Part shown: positions 25,616 through 35,112 of the stretch, in pieces
Numbering within the stretch: the stretch's first letter is position 1
Layout: each line of letters opens with the position of its first letter
Assembly (NCBI GenBank): GCA_009744235.1
Contig: WPHV01000001.1
Location: 558,001 to 622,000, forward strand
Direction: 5' to 3'
Length of the DNA stretch: 64,000 nucleotides
DNA from: Gillisella vitis
Lineage (GTDB): Bacteria; Pseudomonadota; Alphaproteobacteria; Rhizobiales; Rhizobiaceae
Translations under genes and position numbers: made by a program
The notes under the pieces: generated by a model
What the model saw: the letters and a program-made list of their open reading frames with translations, nothing else
What the model was told of the DNA's origin: nothing
Databases searched by the model: none

Positions 25616-27628
25616 TTACTTAAGGTTGTATTGCGGATCTGTCGTCATCGACCTGAGAAGATCGATCAGCGCCGCACCTCGTTCAGCAGTGCCGGTATTA
25701 CCGGCAGGCTGCATCATCATGGCAATCGGTTGAGCGACAGGCTGGGCAACGGACGGAACGAGTGCTGGCTTTTCCGCCCGGGCAGACAAGACAGGCCGCC
25801 CCAGAAGCCATTGCCCGGCAAGGTTCTCACGGCTGACAGAACCCTCGCCAACACGCGCCATCATCATATCGAATGCCTGCTCAAGAGGCGGCGGGGCATC
25901 CCGAACTTCCTCTCGTTGCAACCGCGCCGTAGTATATTCAATGTGACTGTTATGATCGGCCCGCAGATCATCGATCGTCGCCTGCTGCGTATCGAAAGGC
26001 GCTATATCGAACACCAGACCGACATTGCAGTAGAACATGCCACGCGGTGCACCCGCACAAGGCGCATCCGACGGACTCCAGCGGCTGAGCTGCGGCGGAT
26101 AGCGACGTCCCGCAACCTCGACCCAATTGACGAACAGGCGGCTGTCAGGATCGTTGGAAACATGAGTTATCTCGACACTGCGGATCTCCGCGGGCAGGTT
26201 TTTTGCCGGGATGATTGCGGTTTCCCACATCGGTTTCAAACCGCCATTATCGCCCTGGTTGCGCTGCTTTTGCAGGTCCAGTCCAATGGTTTGCCTGACG
26301 GTGGCAACCTCAGCCCCATTGACACGCACGGTAAAGACGGTCGGCACCATGATGAATTCCGAGCTGAAACGGACGGCGAGATCGCCTTGCTTGGGGGTGC
26401 GATCAGCAACCCGCAGCGCATCCCAAAGCCTGGAGACCACAAGCCGCCGAAGCACCAGGGTCTTCATGTTCAGCCAGGACGTCCCCTCGCGCCAACCGGC
26501 AACGGAGGGTGCCATAAACGGTGTCTGCCCAAGCTTGTCGAGATAGGTTACCAAAACCATCGCGTCCGGCGGGTTCAGACCGAAGCTGCGGCAAAATCCG
26601 ACGACGAGGTCGATCGGCGATTTGACCAGATCCCCCCTGTTGGCAGGGCTCCAGAACTCCGGGCTGAGCAACAAGGCGCGCAAGAAAGGACGCAGCTCGT
26701 AATCATGATCGCGCAAGACACCCGCAAGCCGATTGGTGGCCTCAGGGTTCGGGCGGATCGAAACGAAGGCCGCATAAAATTTACCGGCAATAAACTCGGC
26801 GGTTTGCGGCTGTGCCAGGAGAATATCGGTGAGGCGGTCGATCTGATCCTGACTGCCCGCCGCAATAGGCTGGCCCAAAACGATCTTTTCCCCGGTATCA
26901 GCCTGATCGACAGCGAAGCGATAGCGCCAGCCACCTTCGAAATCCACGCCATGCCCAGCCAGGACCCGGGAAACTTCACGCACATCACGCTGGTCATAGT
27001 GTCCAATGCCAAGCGTGAACAATTCCATCAGTTCACGCGCCAGGTTTTCATTGGGATGGCTGCTGGTGTTCCAGACATTGTCCAGGCTGGTCAGCATCAT
27101 CGGATCGCGCAGGACATCCCGTAGCAAGACCCGAAAATTACCGCCACCTTCCCGGCGAAACAGCGCGATTTGATCGAAGAGCGGCGCACTAACCCGGCCA
27201 GGATCAAAGCGCGATACGAAGTGACCATGCCAGAACAACGCCAGTCTTTCAGCAAAAGGCGTAGGAGTGGCAATCATATGACTGATCCACACCGCCTGCA
27301 TCTGATCGCGTTCCGCCACATGCTGCAAGATCATGTCGCGGCTTTCCCAGCCACTCGCCCAGTAATCCGGCCTTGGCCGGGAAACAAACGGCGGCGGCTC
27401 TGGAAACTCCGGATGATCAAGACTGTCGAGAAAGTGATCAACCGCCTCTTCGCGCGTCAGTTCAACCAAGGCGGCAACTTCAGCAGGACTAGCACCAAAG
27501 GCAACCCGCTGCAAAAGATGACGCGCCTCGCCAACATCCATGGCGTGCGACGATACAGACAAAAAGACAAGAAAAGCCATCGGCAAAACAAGCCGATTGA
27601 AGAAATACCCCACGAAAATCATGCTCAT
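25616..27628 (-). CDS. DUF1800 exported protein
   Basis: A 670-residue DUF1800 protein. A signal peptide at residues 1-29 (hydrophobic core LVLPMAFLVFLSVSSHA) directs it out of the cytoplasm. The family start block EARHLLQRVAFGASPAEV follows directly. Typical later blocks are LFWHGHFVS, NPNENLARELMELFTLGIGHY-like (here HPNENLARELMELF), and SPEFW. The central insert around residues 420-520 with a VFTVRVNGAEV-type segment is beta-rich. The ATG at 27628 follows GGGGGG; a longer frame to 27679 adds a Cys-rich start and is less likely. First gene of a three-gene operon with DUF1501 and the chitin-synthase-like glycosyltransferase. DUF1800 function is unknown. Confidence 0.88.
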   Translation of the reverse strand: MSMIFVGYFFNRLVLPMAFLVFLSVSSHAMDVGEARHLLQRVAFGASPAEVAALVELTREEAVDHFLDSLDHPEFPEPPPFVSRPRPDYWASGWESRDMILQHVAERDQMQAVWISHMIATPTPFAERLALFWHGHFVSRFDPGRVSAPLFDQIALFRREGGGNFRVLLRDVLRDPMMLTSLDNVWNTSSHPNENLARELMELFTLGIGHYDQRDVREVSRVLAGHGVDFEGGWRYRFAVDQADTGEKIVLGQPIAAGSQDQIDRLTDILLAQPQTAEFIAGKFYAAFVSIRPNPEATNRLAGVLRDHDYELRPFLRALLLSPEFWSPANRGDLVKSPIDLVVGFCRSFGLNPPDAMVLVTYLDKLGQTPFMAPSVAGWREGTSWLNMKTLVLRRLVVSRLWDALRVADRTPKQGDLAVRFSSEFIMVPTVFTVRVNGAEVATVRQTIGLDLQKQRNQGDNGGLKPMWETAIIPAKNLPAEIRSVEITHVSNDPDSRLFVNWVEVAGRRYPPQLSRWSPSDAPCAGAPRGMFYCNVGLVFDIAPFDTQQATIDDLRADHNSHIEYTTARLQREEVRDAPPPLEQAFDMMMARVGEGSVSRENLAGQWLLGRPVLSARAEKPALVPSVAQPVAQPIAMMMQPAGNTGTAERGAALIDLLRSMTTDPQYNLK

Positions 27629-28218
27629 CGCCCCCCAGCGAAAACAACACAATTCGAAAGGGTAATATAATATTATCAAGAGTCAATTTATTTATCAAAA
27701 AATAATAATAACAATCGATTGTATATTAACTATTATTGAATTTTGAAAATTATTAAAAAATATTTATTAATATGTTATATAAAAATACTATGCTAAATTA
27801 GATAACTTAAATAAATTTAATTTAATGGAATTTGACCTGTTAAGATGGCTTCACGCTCCGGCCCACGGTATTTTTTGATCGCGACTGTTTATCAACCCGC
27901 TGCTACCGACACCAACAGCCAGATGACGAAAATCAATCTCAAGTGGCTGATAAATTTAAAATATTCAAAATCCCTTTAGTTTCCGCCCCCTCAACGGCAT
28001 TGATCGGTTTACTGCGCGTGGATTCGCAGCTGACTTCGGCAGTGCAGCAACGAATTGCGATTGACATTTCGTGGCATAATGTGAGTATTTGCCCATGAGT
28101 AAAGCGAATGCTCATTAGATCGCGAGTAAGATCAAGGTCTATCGGTTGATTTACCAGTGGCCCGTCGGCAGACCCTCAAGGGGCCTCCGGGTTCCACTTG
28201 GTCTTCTGGGAGGAAGAA
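27629..28218. other. 590-bp noncoding AT-rich gap with divergent promoters
   Basis: The gap separates the DUF1800 operon (leftward) and the sorbitol/mannitol operon (rightward). Bases about 27660-27830 are far more AT-rich than the rest of the window, with long runs such as AAAAATATTTATTAAT. No convincing gene is present. The stretch should hold the promoters of both operons; no specific site could be assigned. The AT bias may mark a horizontally acquired edge or a nucleoid-protein-binding region. Confidence 0.6.
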
Positions 28219-29538
28219 ATGACATTGAAAACACTATTGCTGGGCGCGTGCTCGGTCTTCGCCATGGCTGGCGTGGCCTCTGCCGAAACGCTGACGATTG
28301 CCACCGTCAACAATGGCGACATGATCCGCATGCAAAAGCTGACGGATGATTTTACAGCCAAGAACCCCGGCATTGATGTGAAGTGGGTGACGCTGGAAGA
28401 AAACGTGCTGCGCCAGAAGGTTACCACCGATGTGGCCACCAAGGGTGGCCAGTATGACGTGATGACGATAGGTATTTACGAAGCCCCCATCTGGGGCAAG
28501 CAAGGTTGGCTGGCACCCCTGGACAAGCTGAGTGCCGACAAGGATTACGACGCCGCCGATCTTCTGCCGCCAGTGCGCTCGGGCCTCACCGTCGATGGCA
28601 AGCTCTATGCCGCACCGTTTTATGCTGAAAGCTCGATGGTGATGTATCGAAAGGATCTGTTTGAAAAAGCAGGCCTGAAAATGCCGGAAGCCCCCACTTG
28701 GGACTTCATCAAGGAAGCCGCCGACAAAATCACTGACAAGTCTAAGGAAGTCTACGGCATCTGCCTGCGTGGCAAGGCTGGCTGGGGCGAAAATATCGCT
28801 TTCCTCTCCGCCATGTCCAACTCGTTTGGTGCCCGCTGGTTTGATGAGCAGTGGAAGCCACAGTTTGATCAGCCCGAATGGAAAAAGACCCTTCAGTTCT
28901 ATGTGGACCTGATGAAGAAGAACGGCCCTCCCGGTGCCTCATCCAACGGCTTTAATGAAAACCTCGCTTTGTTCCAGACCGGCAAATGCGGCATGTGGAT
29001 TGATGCCACCGTGGCAGCATCCTTCGTGACCAACCCGAAGGAATCCAAGGTGGCTGATCAGGTCGGCTTTGCGCTGGCGCCGGATAATGGACTTGGCAAG
29101 CGCGGCAACTGGCTGTGGTCTTGGAACCTCGCCATTCCGGCTGGGTCCAAGAAGGTGGAAGCGGCTGAAAAGTTCATCGCCTGGGCAACCAGCAAGGATT
29201 ACCTGAAGCTGGTGGCCGAAAAGGATGGCTGGGCCAATGTTCCTCCGGGCACCCGCACCTCGCTTTATGCCAATGCTGATTACCAGAAGGCCGCACCTTT
29301 TGCGAAAATGACGCTTGATAGCATCAACGCAGCAGACCCCAAGCACCCCACCGTCAAGCCCGTGCCTTATGAGGGCGTGCAATATGTGGCTATCCCAGAG
29401 TTTCAGGGCATCGGCACCGCCGTTGGCCAGCAATTCTCGGCGGCTCTTGCCGGTCAGACCACGGTGGATCAGGCGTTGAAGACGGCGCAGACCTTGACCG
29501 AGCGTGAGATGAAGAAGGCGGGTTATCCAAAGAAGTAA
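28219..29538 (+). CDS. smoE: Sorbitol/mannitol ABC transporter substrate-binding protein
   Basis: A 439-residue extracellular solute-binding protein of the carbohydrate family 1 type. A signal peptide spans residues 1-22 (cleavage after ASA). Polyol-type motifs include YDVMTIGIYEAPIWGKQGWL near 75-94, FYAESSMVMYRKDLFEKAGL near 134-153, and GKRGNWLWSWNLAIP. It delivers sorbitol or mannitol to the SmoFG permease in the inner membrane. The ATG at 28219 follows GGGAGGAAGA. It is the first gene of smoE-F-G-K-S-mtlK. A 143-bp inverted-repeat element (29597-29739) separates it from smoF, which could raise binding-protein levels relative to permease. Symbol assigned by operon order and similarity to the known rhizobial smo genes. 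Confidence 0.92.
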   Translation: MTLKTLLLGACSVFAMAGVASAETLTIATVNNGDMIRMQKLTDDFTAKNPGIDVKWVTLEENVLRQKVTTDVATKGGQYDVMTIGIYEAPIWGKQGWLAPLDKLSADKDYDAADLLPPVRSGLTVDGKLYAAPFYAESSMVMYRKDLFEKAGLKMPEAPTWDFIKEAADKITDKSKEVYGICLRGKAGWGENIAFLSAMSNSFGARWFDEQWKPQFDQPEWKKTLQFYVDLMKKNGPPGASSNGFNENLALFQTGKCGMWIDATVAASFVTNPKESKVADQVGFALAPDNGLGKRGNWLWSWNLAIPAGSKKVEAAEKFIAWATSKDYLKLVAEKDGWANVPPGTRTSLYANADYQKAAPFAKMTLDSINAADPKHPTVKPVPYEGVQYVAIPEFQGIGTAVGQQFSAALAGQTTVDQALKTAQTLTEREMKKAGYPKK

Positions 29539-29596
29539 GGGGTGAGTGCGGGGGTTACCCCCGCCATCTCGCCCACAATGTACGTCAGTGCAAGCG

Positions 29597-29739
29597 GCCC
29601 CCTCACCCCGCCTCCGCTACGCTCGGCGGACCTCTCCCCGCTGGGGAGAGGAAAACCGAAACGCTGCGGCTCCATCCTTCTTCTCCCCATTCCCTATGTA
29701 AAGTGGGGGGAGAAGGTGGCGGCAGCCGGATGAGGGGGC
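29597..29739. repeat. 143-bp composite inverted-repeat element inside polyol operon
   Basis: Outer arms GCCCCCTCA (29597-29605) and TGAGGGGGC (29731-29739) enclose two further hairpins: CCTCTCCCC/GGGGAGAGG at 29631-29651 and CTTCTCCCC/GGGGAGAAG at about 29679-29715. This triple-hairpin design matches short intergenic repeats of rhizobia. It fills most of the 293-bp smoE-smoF gap. Confidence 0.8.
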
Positions 29740-29831
29740 GGCTGGCACTGCGTTACATTGTATCTGGGTCAGATGTGCACCCACTCCACCGAAACAACTA
29801 AAACCCCAACACCCCAAGAGGCGCGGCAGAC

Positions 29832-30704
29832 ATGGCGACGACCCATACCCATTCCTCGGCCCGATGGATGATGGCCCCTTCGGTTATCCTGCTGTTTGCA
29901 TGGATGATTGTGCCGCTGGCCATGACCATCTATTTCTCAACTCTGAACTATAATCTGCTGATGCCCGGCGTGCATGACTTCGTCGGCCTGCTGAATTACG
30001 AATATTTCCTCACCGATCCGGCCTTCTTTGCAGCGCTGACCAACACGCTGATACTGGTGGGTGGCGTGCTGGCCATTTCCATCATTGGCGGCATTGCGCT
30101 GGCGCTGCTGCTGGATCAGCCGATGTTTGGCCAAGGCATTGTCCGCATTCTGGTGATTTCGCCGTTTTTCATCATGCCAACCGTGGCCGCCTTGGTGTGG
30201 AAAAACATGCTGATGAACCCTGTCAATGGCTTGTTTGCCTTCGCCTTTCGCGCAGTCGGGCTGGAGCCGCTGGATTGGCTGGCCACCATTCCGCTGTTGT
30301 CGATCATCATCATTGTTGCTTGGCAATGGCTGCCGTTTGCAACGCTGATCCTGCTCACCGCCCTGCAATCCCTAGACGAAGAGCAAAAGGAAGCCGCCGA
30401 GATGGATGGCGCGGGGCCGATCTCGAAATTCATCTATATCACCCTGCCGCATATGGCCCGCGCCATCACCGTGGTGGTGCTGATTGAGACGATCTTCCTG
30501 CTCTCGGTATTTGCCGAAATTCTCGTCACCACCAATGGCGGACCCGGCACCGACAGCACCAACCTGACCTATCTGATCTACAATCAGGCCCTGCTGCAAT
30601 TTGACATTGGCGGAGCCTCCGCAGGTGGCATCGTGGCTGTGGTGCTGGCCAATATCGTTGCCCTTTTCCTGATCCGCCTCATCGGCAAGAACCTGGAGAG
30701 CTGA
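29832..30704 (+). CDS. smoF: Sorbitol/mannitol ABC transporter permease SmoF
   Basis: A 290-residue inner-membrane permease of the MalF type with six hydrophobic segments. The coupling loop carrying EAAEMDGAGPISKFIYITLP lies at about residues 187-206 and contacts the ATPase SmoK. The start block MMAPSVILLFAWMIVPLAMT forms the first membrane segment. It pairs with SmoG, encoded 3 bp downstream, to form the polyol channel. Its ATG follows AAGAGGCGCGGCAG. Family and operon order support the symbol. Confidence 0.92.
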   Translation: MATTHTHSSARWMMAPSVILLFAWMIVPLAMTIYFSTLNYNLLMPGVHDFVGLLNYEYFLTDPAFFAALTNTLILVGGVLAISIIGGIALALLLDQPMFGQGIVRILVISPFFIMPTVAALVWKNMLMNPVNGLFAFAFRAVGLEPLDWLATIPLLSIIIIVAWQWLPFATLILLTALQSLDEEQKEAAEMDGAGPISKFIYITLPHMARAITVVVLIETIFLLSVFAEILVTTNGGPGTDSTNLTYLIYNQALLQFDIGGASAGGIVAVVLANIVALFLIRLIGKNLES

Positions 30705-30707
30705 TCA

Positions 30708-31538
30708 ATGGCACGCGCAATTTCAACCAAGCGTAAGCTGACCTTTACCCTCATTGCATGGGCGATTGGCCTGTTGCTGTTCTTCCCGATCCTGTGGACC
30801 TTCCTCACCAGTTTCAAAAGCGAGGGCGATGCCATCGCCTCGCCTCCGGTGTTTTTGTTCTTCCATTGGACCACGGAAAACTATGTCGAGGTGCAGGGCC
30901 GCTCGGATTATTTTGCCCACTTCATGAACTCGGTGATCATCTCCTTTGGCTCCACGCTTCTGGGGCTGGCCATTGCCATTCCGTCCGCATGGGCCATGGC
31001 GTTTTCACCCACCAAGCGCACCAAGGATGTGTTGATGTGGATGCTCTCCACCAAGATGATGCCGCCCGTGGGCGCGCTGATCCCGATCTATCTGCTGTTT
31101 CGCGATGGCGGATTGCTCGATAGCCGCATCGGTCTGGTCGGCGTGCTGACCATGATCAACCTGCCGATCATCATCTGGATGCTCTACACTTACTTTAAAG
31201 AAATTCCCGGCGAAATTCTCGAAGCCGCTCGCATGGATGGCGCATCCCTGATCAAAGAAATCATCTATGTGCTGACGCCGATGGCGGTGCCGGGCATTGC
31301 CTCGACCATGCTGCTCAACATCATTCTGTCGTGGAACGAGGCGTTTTGGACCCTCAACCTCACCACATCAGTGGCGGCACCGCTGACCACTTTCATCGCC
31401 TCCTATTCCAGCCCCGAAGGCCTGTTTTACGCCAAGCTCTCGGCTGCCTCCACCATGGCGATTGCTCCAATCGTTGTGCTCGGATGGTTCAGCCAGAAAC
31501 AGCTGGTGCGCGGACTGACTTTTGGCGCGGTCAAGTAA
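30708..31538 (+). CDS. smoG: Sorbitol/mannitol ABC transporter permease SmoG
   Basis: A 276-residue MalG-type permease with six membrane segments. The EAA loop reads [20 protein letters not shown] at about residues 175-194, matching the usual position for contact with the ATPase. It starts 3 bp after the smoF stop and ends 13 bp before smoK. With SmoF it forms the translocation pathway for sorbitol and mannitol in the inner membrane. The [17 protein letters not shown] segment near the start is typical of this polyol group. Confidence 0.92.
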   Translation: MARAISTKRKLTFTLIAWAIGLLLFFPILWTFLTSFKSEGDAIASPPVFLFFHWTTENYVEVQGRSDYFAHFMNSVIISFGSTLLGLAIAIPSAWAMAFSPTKRTKDVLMWMLSTKMMPPVGALIPIYLLFRDGGLLDSRIGLVGVLTMINLPIIIWMLYTYFKEIPGEILEAARMDGASLIKEIIYVLTPMAVPGIASTMLLNIILSWNEAFWTLNLTTSVAAPLTTFIASYSSPEGLFYAKLSAASTMAIAPIVVLGWFSQKQLVRGLTFGAVK

Positions 31539-31551
31539 AAGGAATTTTTCC

Positions 31552-32565
31552 ATGGGCAGTATTCAGCTTAAAAACGTCTCGAAAGCCTTTGCCGAGCATA
31601 AGGTTATTCCCGGTATTGATCTGGAGATCAACAATGGCGAATTCGTTGTGTTTGTTGGTCCCTCCGGCTGCGGCAAATCCACCCTGCTGCGGCTGATTGC
31701 CGGACTGGAGGACACATCCGGCGGCAAGATTTTCATTGATGGCACCGACGCCACAGACCGCAAACCGTCTGAACGCGGCCTTGCCATGGTGTTCCAGTCC
31801 TATGCGCTTTACCCGCATATGAGCGTACGCTCCAACATTGGCTTTCCGCTGAAAATGGCGGGCATGGATAAGGGCGAGATTGACAAGAAGGTCACGGATG
31901 CCGCCCGCATCCTAAACCTCACGGATTATCTCGACCGTAAGCCGCGCCAGCTTTCCGGCGGCCAACGCCAGCGCGTGGCGATTGGCCGAGCGATTGTGCG
32001 CTCACCCTCGTGCTTTTTGTTTGATGAGCCGCTGTCCAATCTGGATGCGGCGTTGCGCGTCAACATGCGGCTGGAGATCACCGAATTGCACCAGAAGCTG
32101 GGCGCGACATCGATCTACGTCACCCACGATCAGGTCGAAGCCATGACCATGGCCGACAAGATTGTGGTGCTGAACAAGGGCAATATCGAACAGGTCGGCT
32201 CGCCGATGGATCTCTACCACCGACCCGCAAATCTGTTTGTCGCAGGCTTTATTGGCTCTCCGAAAATGAACCTGATTTCCGGCGAGACCGCTGCCAAATA
32301 TGGAGCCACAACCATCGGCGTGCGCCCGGAACATGTCACACTTTCCACCACCGATGGCGCGTGGAAAGGCAAGGTGACGATTGCCGAACATCTTGGCTCC
32401 GACACCCATTTGCATGTCGATGTTGAAGGCCTTGGCCACCTCACCGCCCGCGCGGATGGCGATTTCACTGCCCGCCATGGCGACACGGTGTTCATCACCC
32501 CGGATGAGAGCCGCCTGCATCGTTTCAATGAGCAGGGCCTAAATGAGAAGGAGGCGTCAGCATGA
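31552..32565 (+). CDS. smoK: Sorbitol/mannitol ABC transporter ATP-binding protein SmoK
   Basis: A 337-residue MalK/UgpC-type ATPase. Walker [10 protein letters not shown] is near residues 37-45, the Q-loop in [13 protein letters not shown], the signature [17 protein letters not shown] near 134-150, Walker [11 protein letters not shown], and the H-loop in [13 protein letters not shown]-terminal TOBE-type regulatory domain (about 235-337) contains [10 protein letters not shown]. It energises SmoEFG. The ATG at 31552 follows AAAGGAA. Its stop overlaps the smoS start by 4 bp. Confidence 0.94.
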   Translation: MGSIQLKNVSKAFAEHKVIPGIDLEINNGEFVVFVGPSGCGKSTLLRLIAGLEDTSGGKIFIDGTDATDRKPSERGLAMVFQSYALYPHMSVRSNIGFPLKMAGMDKGEIDKKVTDAARILNLTDYLDRKPRQLSGGQRQRVAIGRAIVRSPSCFLFDEPLSNLDAALRVNMRLEITELHQKLGATSIYVTHDQVEAMTMADKIVVLNKGNIEQVGSPMDLYHRPANLFVAGFIGSPKMNLISGETAAKYGATTIGVRPEHVTLSTTDGAWKGKVTIAEHLGSDTHLHVDVEGLGHLTARADGDFTARHGDTVFITPDESRLHRFNEQGLNEKEASA

Positions 32566-33338
32566 CTGGCAGGTTAGACGGAAAATCCGCCCTGATTACC
32601 GGCTCGGCTCGTGGCATTGGCCGCGCCTTTGCGGAAGCCTATGTGCGTGAGGGTGCCACGGTTGCCATTGCCGACATTAATATGGAACGGGCATTGGAAA
32701 CCGCCAAAGCCATTGGCGAAAAAGCCTATGCCGTGCATCTGGATGTGACCAATCAGGCCTCCATTGATGCCGCCATCAAGGCCGTAGAAGAGAAAACTGG
32801 CGGCCTCGACATTCTCATCAACAACGCCGCCCTGTTTGATCTTGCGCCCATCGTGGACATCACACGCGAGAGCTATGATCGGCTGTTTTCCATCAACGTG
32901 GCTGGCTCACTCTTCATGCTGCAAGCGGCGGCAAAGTCGATGATTGCCCGTGGCAAGGGCGGCAAGATTATCAATATGGCAAGCCAAGCCGGACGGCGCG
33001 GTGAAGCGCTGGTTGCGGTCTATTGCGCCACCAAGGCGGCGATTATTTCGCTCACCCAATCGGCAGGGTTAGACCTGATCAAGCATGGCATCAATGTCAA
33101 CGCCATTGCCCCCGGCGTGGTCGATGGCGAGCATTGGGATGGAGTCGATGCGCTGTTTGCCAAACATGAGAACCGCGCCCCCGGCGAGAAGAAAAAGCTG
33201 GTGGGTGAGGCTGTTCCGTTTGGGCGCATGGGGACTGCACAGGACCTCACGGGGATGGCGATTTTTCTGGCGTCAAGTGAGGCCGATTATGTGGTGGCCC
33301 AGACGTACAACGTCGATGGCGGCAATTGGATGAGCTGA
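32562..33338 (+). CDS. smoS: Sorbitol dehydrogenase, short-chain family
   Basis: A 258-residue short-chain dehydrogenase that oxidises D-sorbitol (and likely galactitol or L-iditol) to a ketose with NAD+. Cofactor motif [11 protein letters not shown] is at residues 13-23, the NNAA motif at 87-90, catalytic Ser141 in MASQAG, and Tyr154/Lys158 in YCATK. Length and motifs match the SmoS/polyol dehydrogenase group. The start overlaps the smoK stop by ATGA. A long inverted-repeat element separates it from mtlK. With MtlK it converts the imported polyols to fructose. Confidence 0.93.
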   Translation: MTGRLDGKSALITGSARGIGRAFAEAYVREGATVAIADINMERALETAKAIGEKAYAVHLDVTNQASIDAAIKAVEEKTGGLDILINNAALFDLAPIVDITRESYDRLFSINVAGSLFMLQAAAKSMIARGKGGKIINMASQAGRRGEALVAVYCATKAAIISLTQSAGLDLIKHGINVNAIAPGVVDGEHWDGVDALFAKHENRAPGEKKKLVGEAVPFGRMGTAQDLTGMAIFLASSEADYVVAQTYNVDGGNWMS

Positions 33339-33383
33339 GATGAGTGATGGTGCGAGTGACATAATGTGTCGTGCGTGGGATTC

Positions 33384-33563
33384 ACCCCCCTCTGCCCTGC
33401 CGGGCATCTCCCCCTCAAGGGGGGAGATCCACTTGGAGCACGCCCCTCACCCTCATTACAATGCCGCATCGGCTCTAAGCTACAAAATCAAAAATAGGGC
33501 TCGGCATGTCCACACATCGATCTCCCCCCTTGAGGGGGAGATGTCCGGCAGGACAGAGGGGGG
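33384..33563. repeat. 180-bp element with 45-bp terminal inverted repeats inside polyol operon
   Basis: The left arm at 33384-33428 (ACCCCCCTCTGCCCTGCC... with CCCCCTCAAGGGGGG inside) is mirrored by the right arm at 33519-33563, with only a few mismatches. About 90 bp lie between. Each arm also folds on itself at CCCCTC/GAGGGG. It fills the 278-bp smoS-mtlK gap. A related solitary left arm is at 53009-53056. It encodes no protein and looks like a MITE-type rhizobial repeat. Confidence 0.85.
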
Positions 33564-33616
33564 TACCCCGGCCTAGCCCCCACCCATTTCCCAAAATTCA
33601 TTCAGGACCTAACCCA

Positions 33617-35104
33617 ATGACCATAAAACTCTCCCTTTCCACCCTGCCCGACGCCGCCGCCAAGGCTGCCATTCCAACCTACGCCCGCGAGGCCCTCACA
33701 TCAGGCATTGTCCATTTCGGCGTTGGCAATTTCCACCGCGCTCATCAAGCGGTTTACCTGCATGAGCTGTTCAACCTCGGCAAGGACCTCGATTTCGCCA
33801 TTGTCGGCGCGGGCGTGCTTCCCTCTGACGCCACGATGAAAGACAAGCTGGCAGGCCAAGACTACCTGACCACGGTGGTGGAACAGGATGTGGCCAAGAG
33901 TGCCGCCACCGTCACCGGGCCGATGGTGGATATGATCGCGGCACCGGATTTTGACGGCATCATCGCCAAGCTTGCAGACCCCGCCATTCGCATTGTCTCC
34001 ATGACCATCACCGAAGGCGGCTATTTCATCGATCCCGCCACCGGGCATTTTGACCCCAAACACCCGGCCATTATGGCCGATGCACAAAACCCCGATCAGC
34101 CCAAAACCGTGTTTGGCCTGATCATCGCAGGCCTCAAGGCCCGCCGCGCCGCCAATATCCCACCCTTTACCGTGATGTGCTGCGACAACATCCCCGGCAA
34201 TGGCGAGGTCACGGAAGCCACCGTGATTGGCCTTGCCAAACTCTCCGATCCCGATTTTGCCGAGTGGATTCACCACCACGTCGCCTTCCCCAATTCCATG
34301 GTGGACCGTATCACCCCCGCCACCGGCCCACGCGAAATCGACATCACCCGCGACACCTACGGCATTGATGATGCATGGCCAGTGTTTTGCGAGGAATTCA
34401 AGCAATGGGTGCTGGAGGACAAATTCCCGCTCGGTCGCCCTGCCTTTGAAGAGGTTGGCGTGACCTTCGTGGAAGATGTCGCACCCTATGAGTTGATGAA
34501 ACTGCGCATTCTCAATGGCGGCCATGCGGCCATTGCCTATCCAGCCGCGCTGATGGACATTCACTTTGTCCATGAAGCCATGGAAAATCCGCTGATCCGC
34601 GCTTTTCTTGCCAAGCTGACCCATGATGAAATCATCCCGGTAGTGCCGCCCGTGCCCAACACCAGCTTGCAGGATTATGCAACGCTGATCGAGAGCCGCT
34701 TCTCCAACCCTAAAATCGGCGATACCATTCCGCGCTTGGCGCAGGATGGATCCAACCGTCAGCCAAAATTCATTCTGCCATCGACAGCGGATCGTCTCGC
34801 CAAGGGTTTGGATGTTACCGGACTGGCCTTGGTGTCCGCCCTTTGGTGCCATTATTTCGAGGGCATATCCGATAGCGGCAAGCCGATTGTGTTCAACGAT
34901 GCCAACGCTGATCGTCTGCAAAAAACCGCCATTGCGTCACGACAAGATCCGCTGCTATTCCTGACGCTGGACGATATTTTCGGCACCGTGGGGCAAAATG
35001 AGCTGTTCAAGACGCGCTTTGCAAAGGCACTCTCAAGCCTTCGCACCCATGGCACAGCACAGACCCTGCAAAGCTACATCGATGGGCATCTTGCAGCGGC
35101 ATAA
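33617..35104 (+). CDS. mtlK: Mannitol 2-dehydrogenase
   Basis: A 495-residue polyol-specific long-chain dehydrogenase that oxidises D-mannitol (and D-arabinitol or sorbitol in relatives) to the ketose, giving fructose. The N-terminal cofactor motif HFGVGNFHRAHQAVY is at residues 33-47. The catalytic Lys is Lys295 in MKLRILNGGHAAIAYPA, with the downstream NGGH residues also conserved. Length matches the family. The ATG at 33617 was chosen because the upstream extension translates the inverted-repeat element. It ends 8 bp before the HAD phosphatase gene, with which it is probably cotranscribed. Confidence 0.95.
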   Translation: MTIKLSLSTLPDAAAKAAIPTYAREALTSGIVHFGVGNFHRAHQAVYLHELFNLGKDLDFAIVGAGVLPSDATMKDKLAGQDYLTTVVEQDVAKSAATVTGPMVDMIAAPDFDGIIAKLADPAIRIVSMTITEGGYFIDPATGHFDPKHPAIMADAQNPDQPKTVFGLIIAGLKARRAANIPPFTVMCCDNIPGNGEVTEATVIGLAKLSDPDFAEWIHHHVAFPNSMVDRITPATGPREIDITRDTYGIDDAWPVFCEEFKQWVLEDKFPLGRPAFEEVGVTFVEDVAPYELMKLRILNGGHAAIAYPAALMDIHFVHEAMENPLIRAFLAKLTHDEIIPVVPPVPNTSLQDYATLIESRFSNPKIGDTIPRLAQDGSNRQPKFILPSTADRLAKGLDVTGLALVSALWCHYFEGISDSGKPIVFNDANADRLQKTAIASRQDPLLFLTLDDIFGTVGQNELFKTRFAKALSSLRTHGTAQTLQSYIDGHLAAA

Positions 35105-35112
35105 AGGATAAG

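Noticed and set aside
25565..27124. A 519-codon plus-strand frame
   Set aside because: It lies antisense to the DUF1800 gene and its product is Arg/His-rich without any recognisable family.
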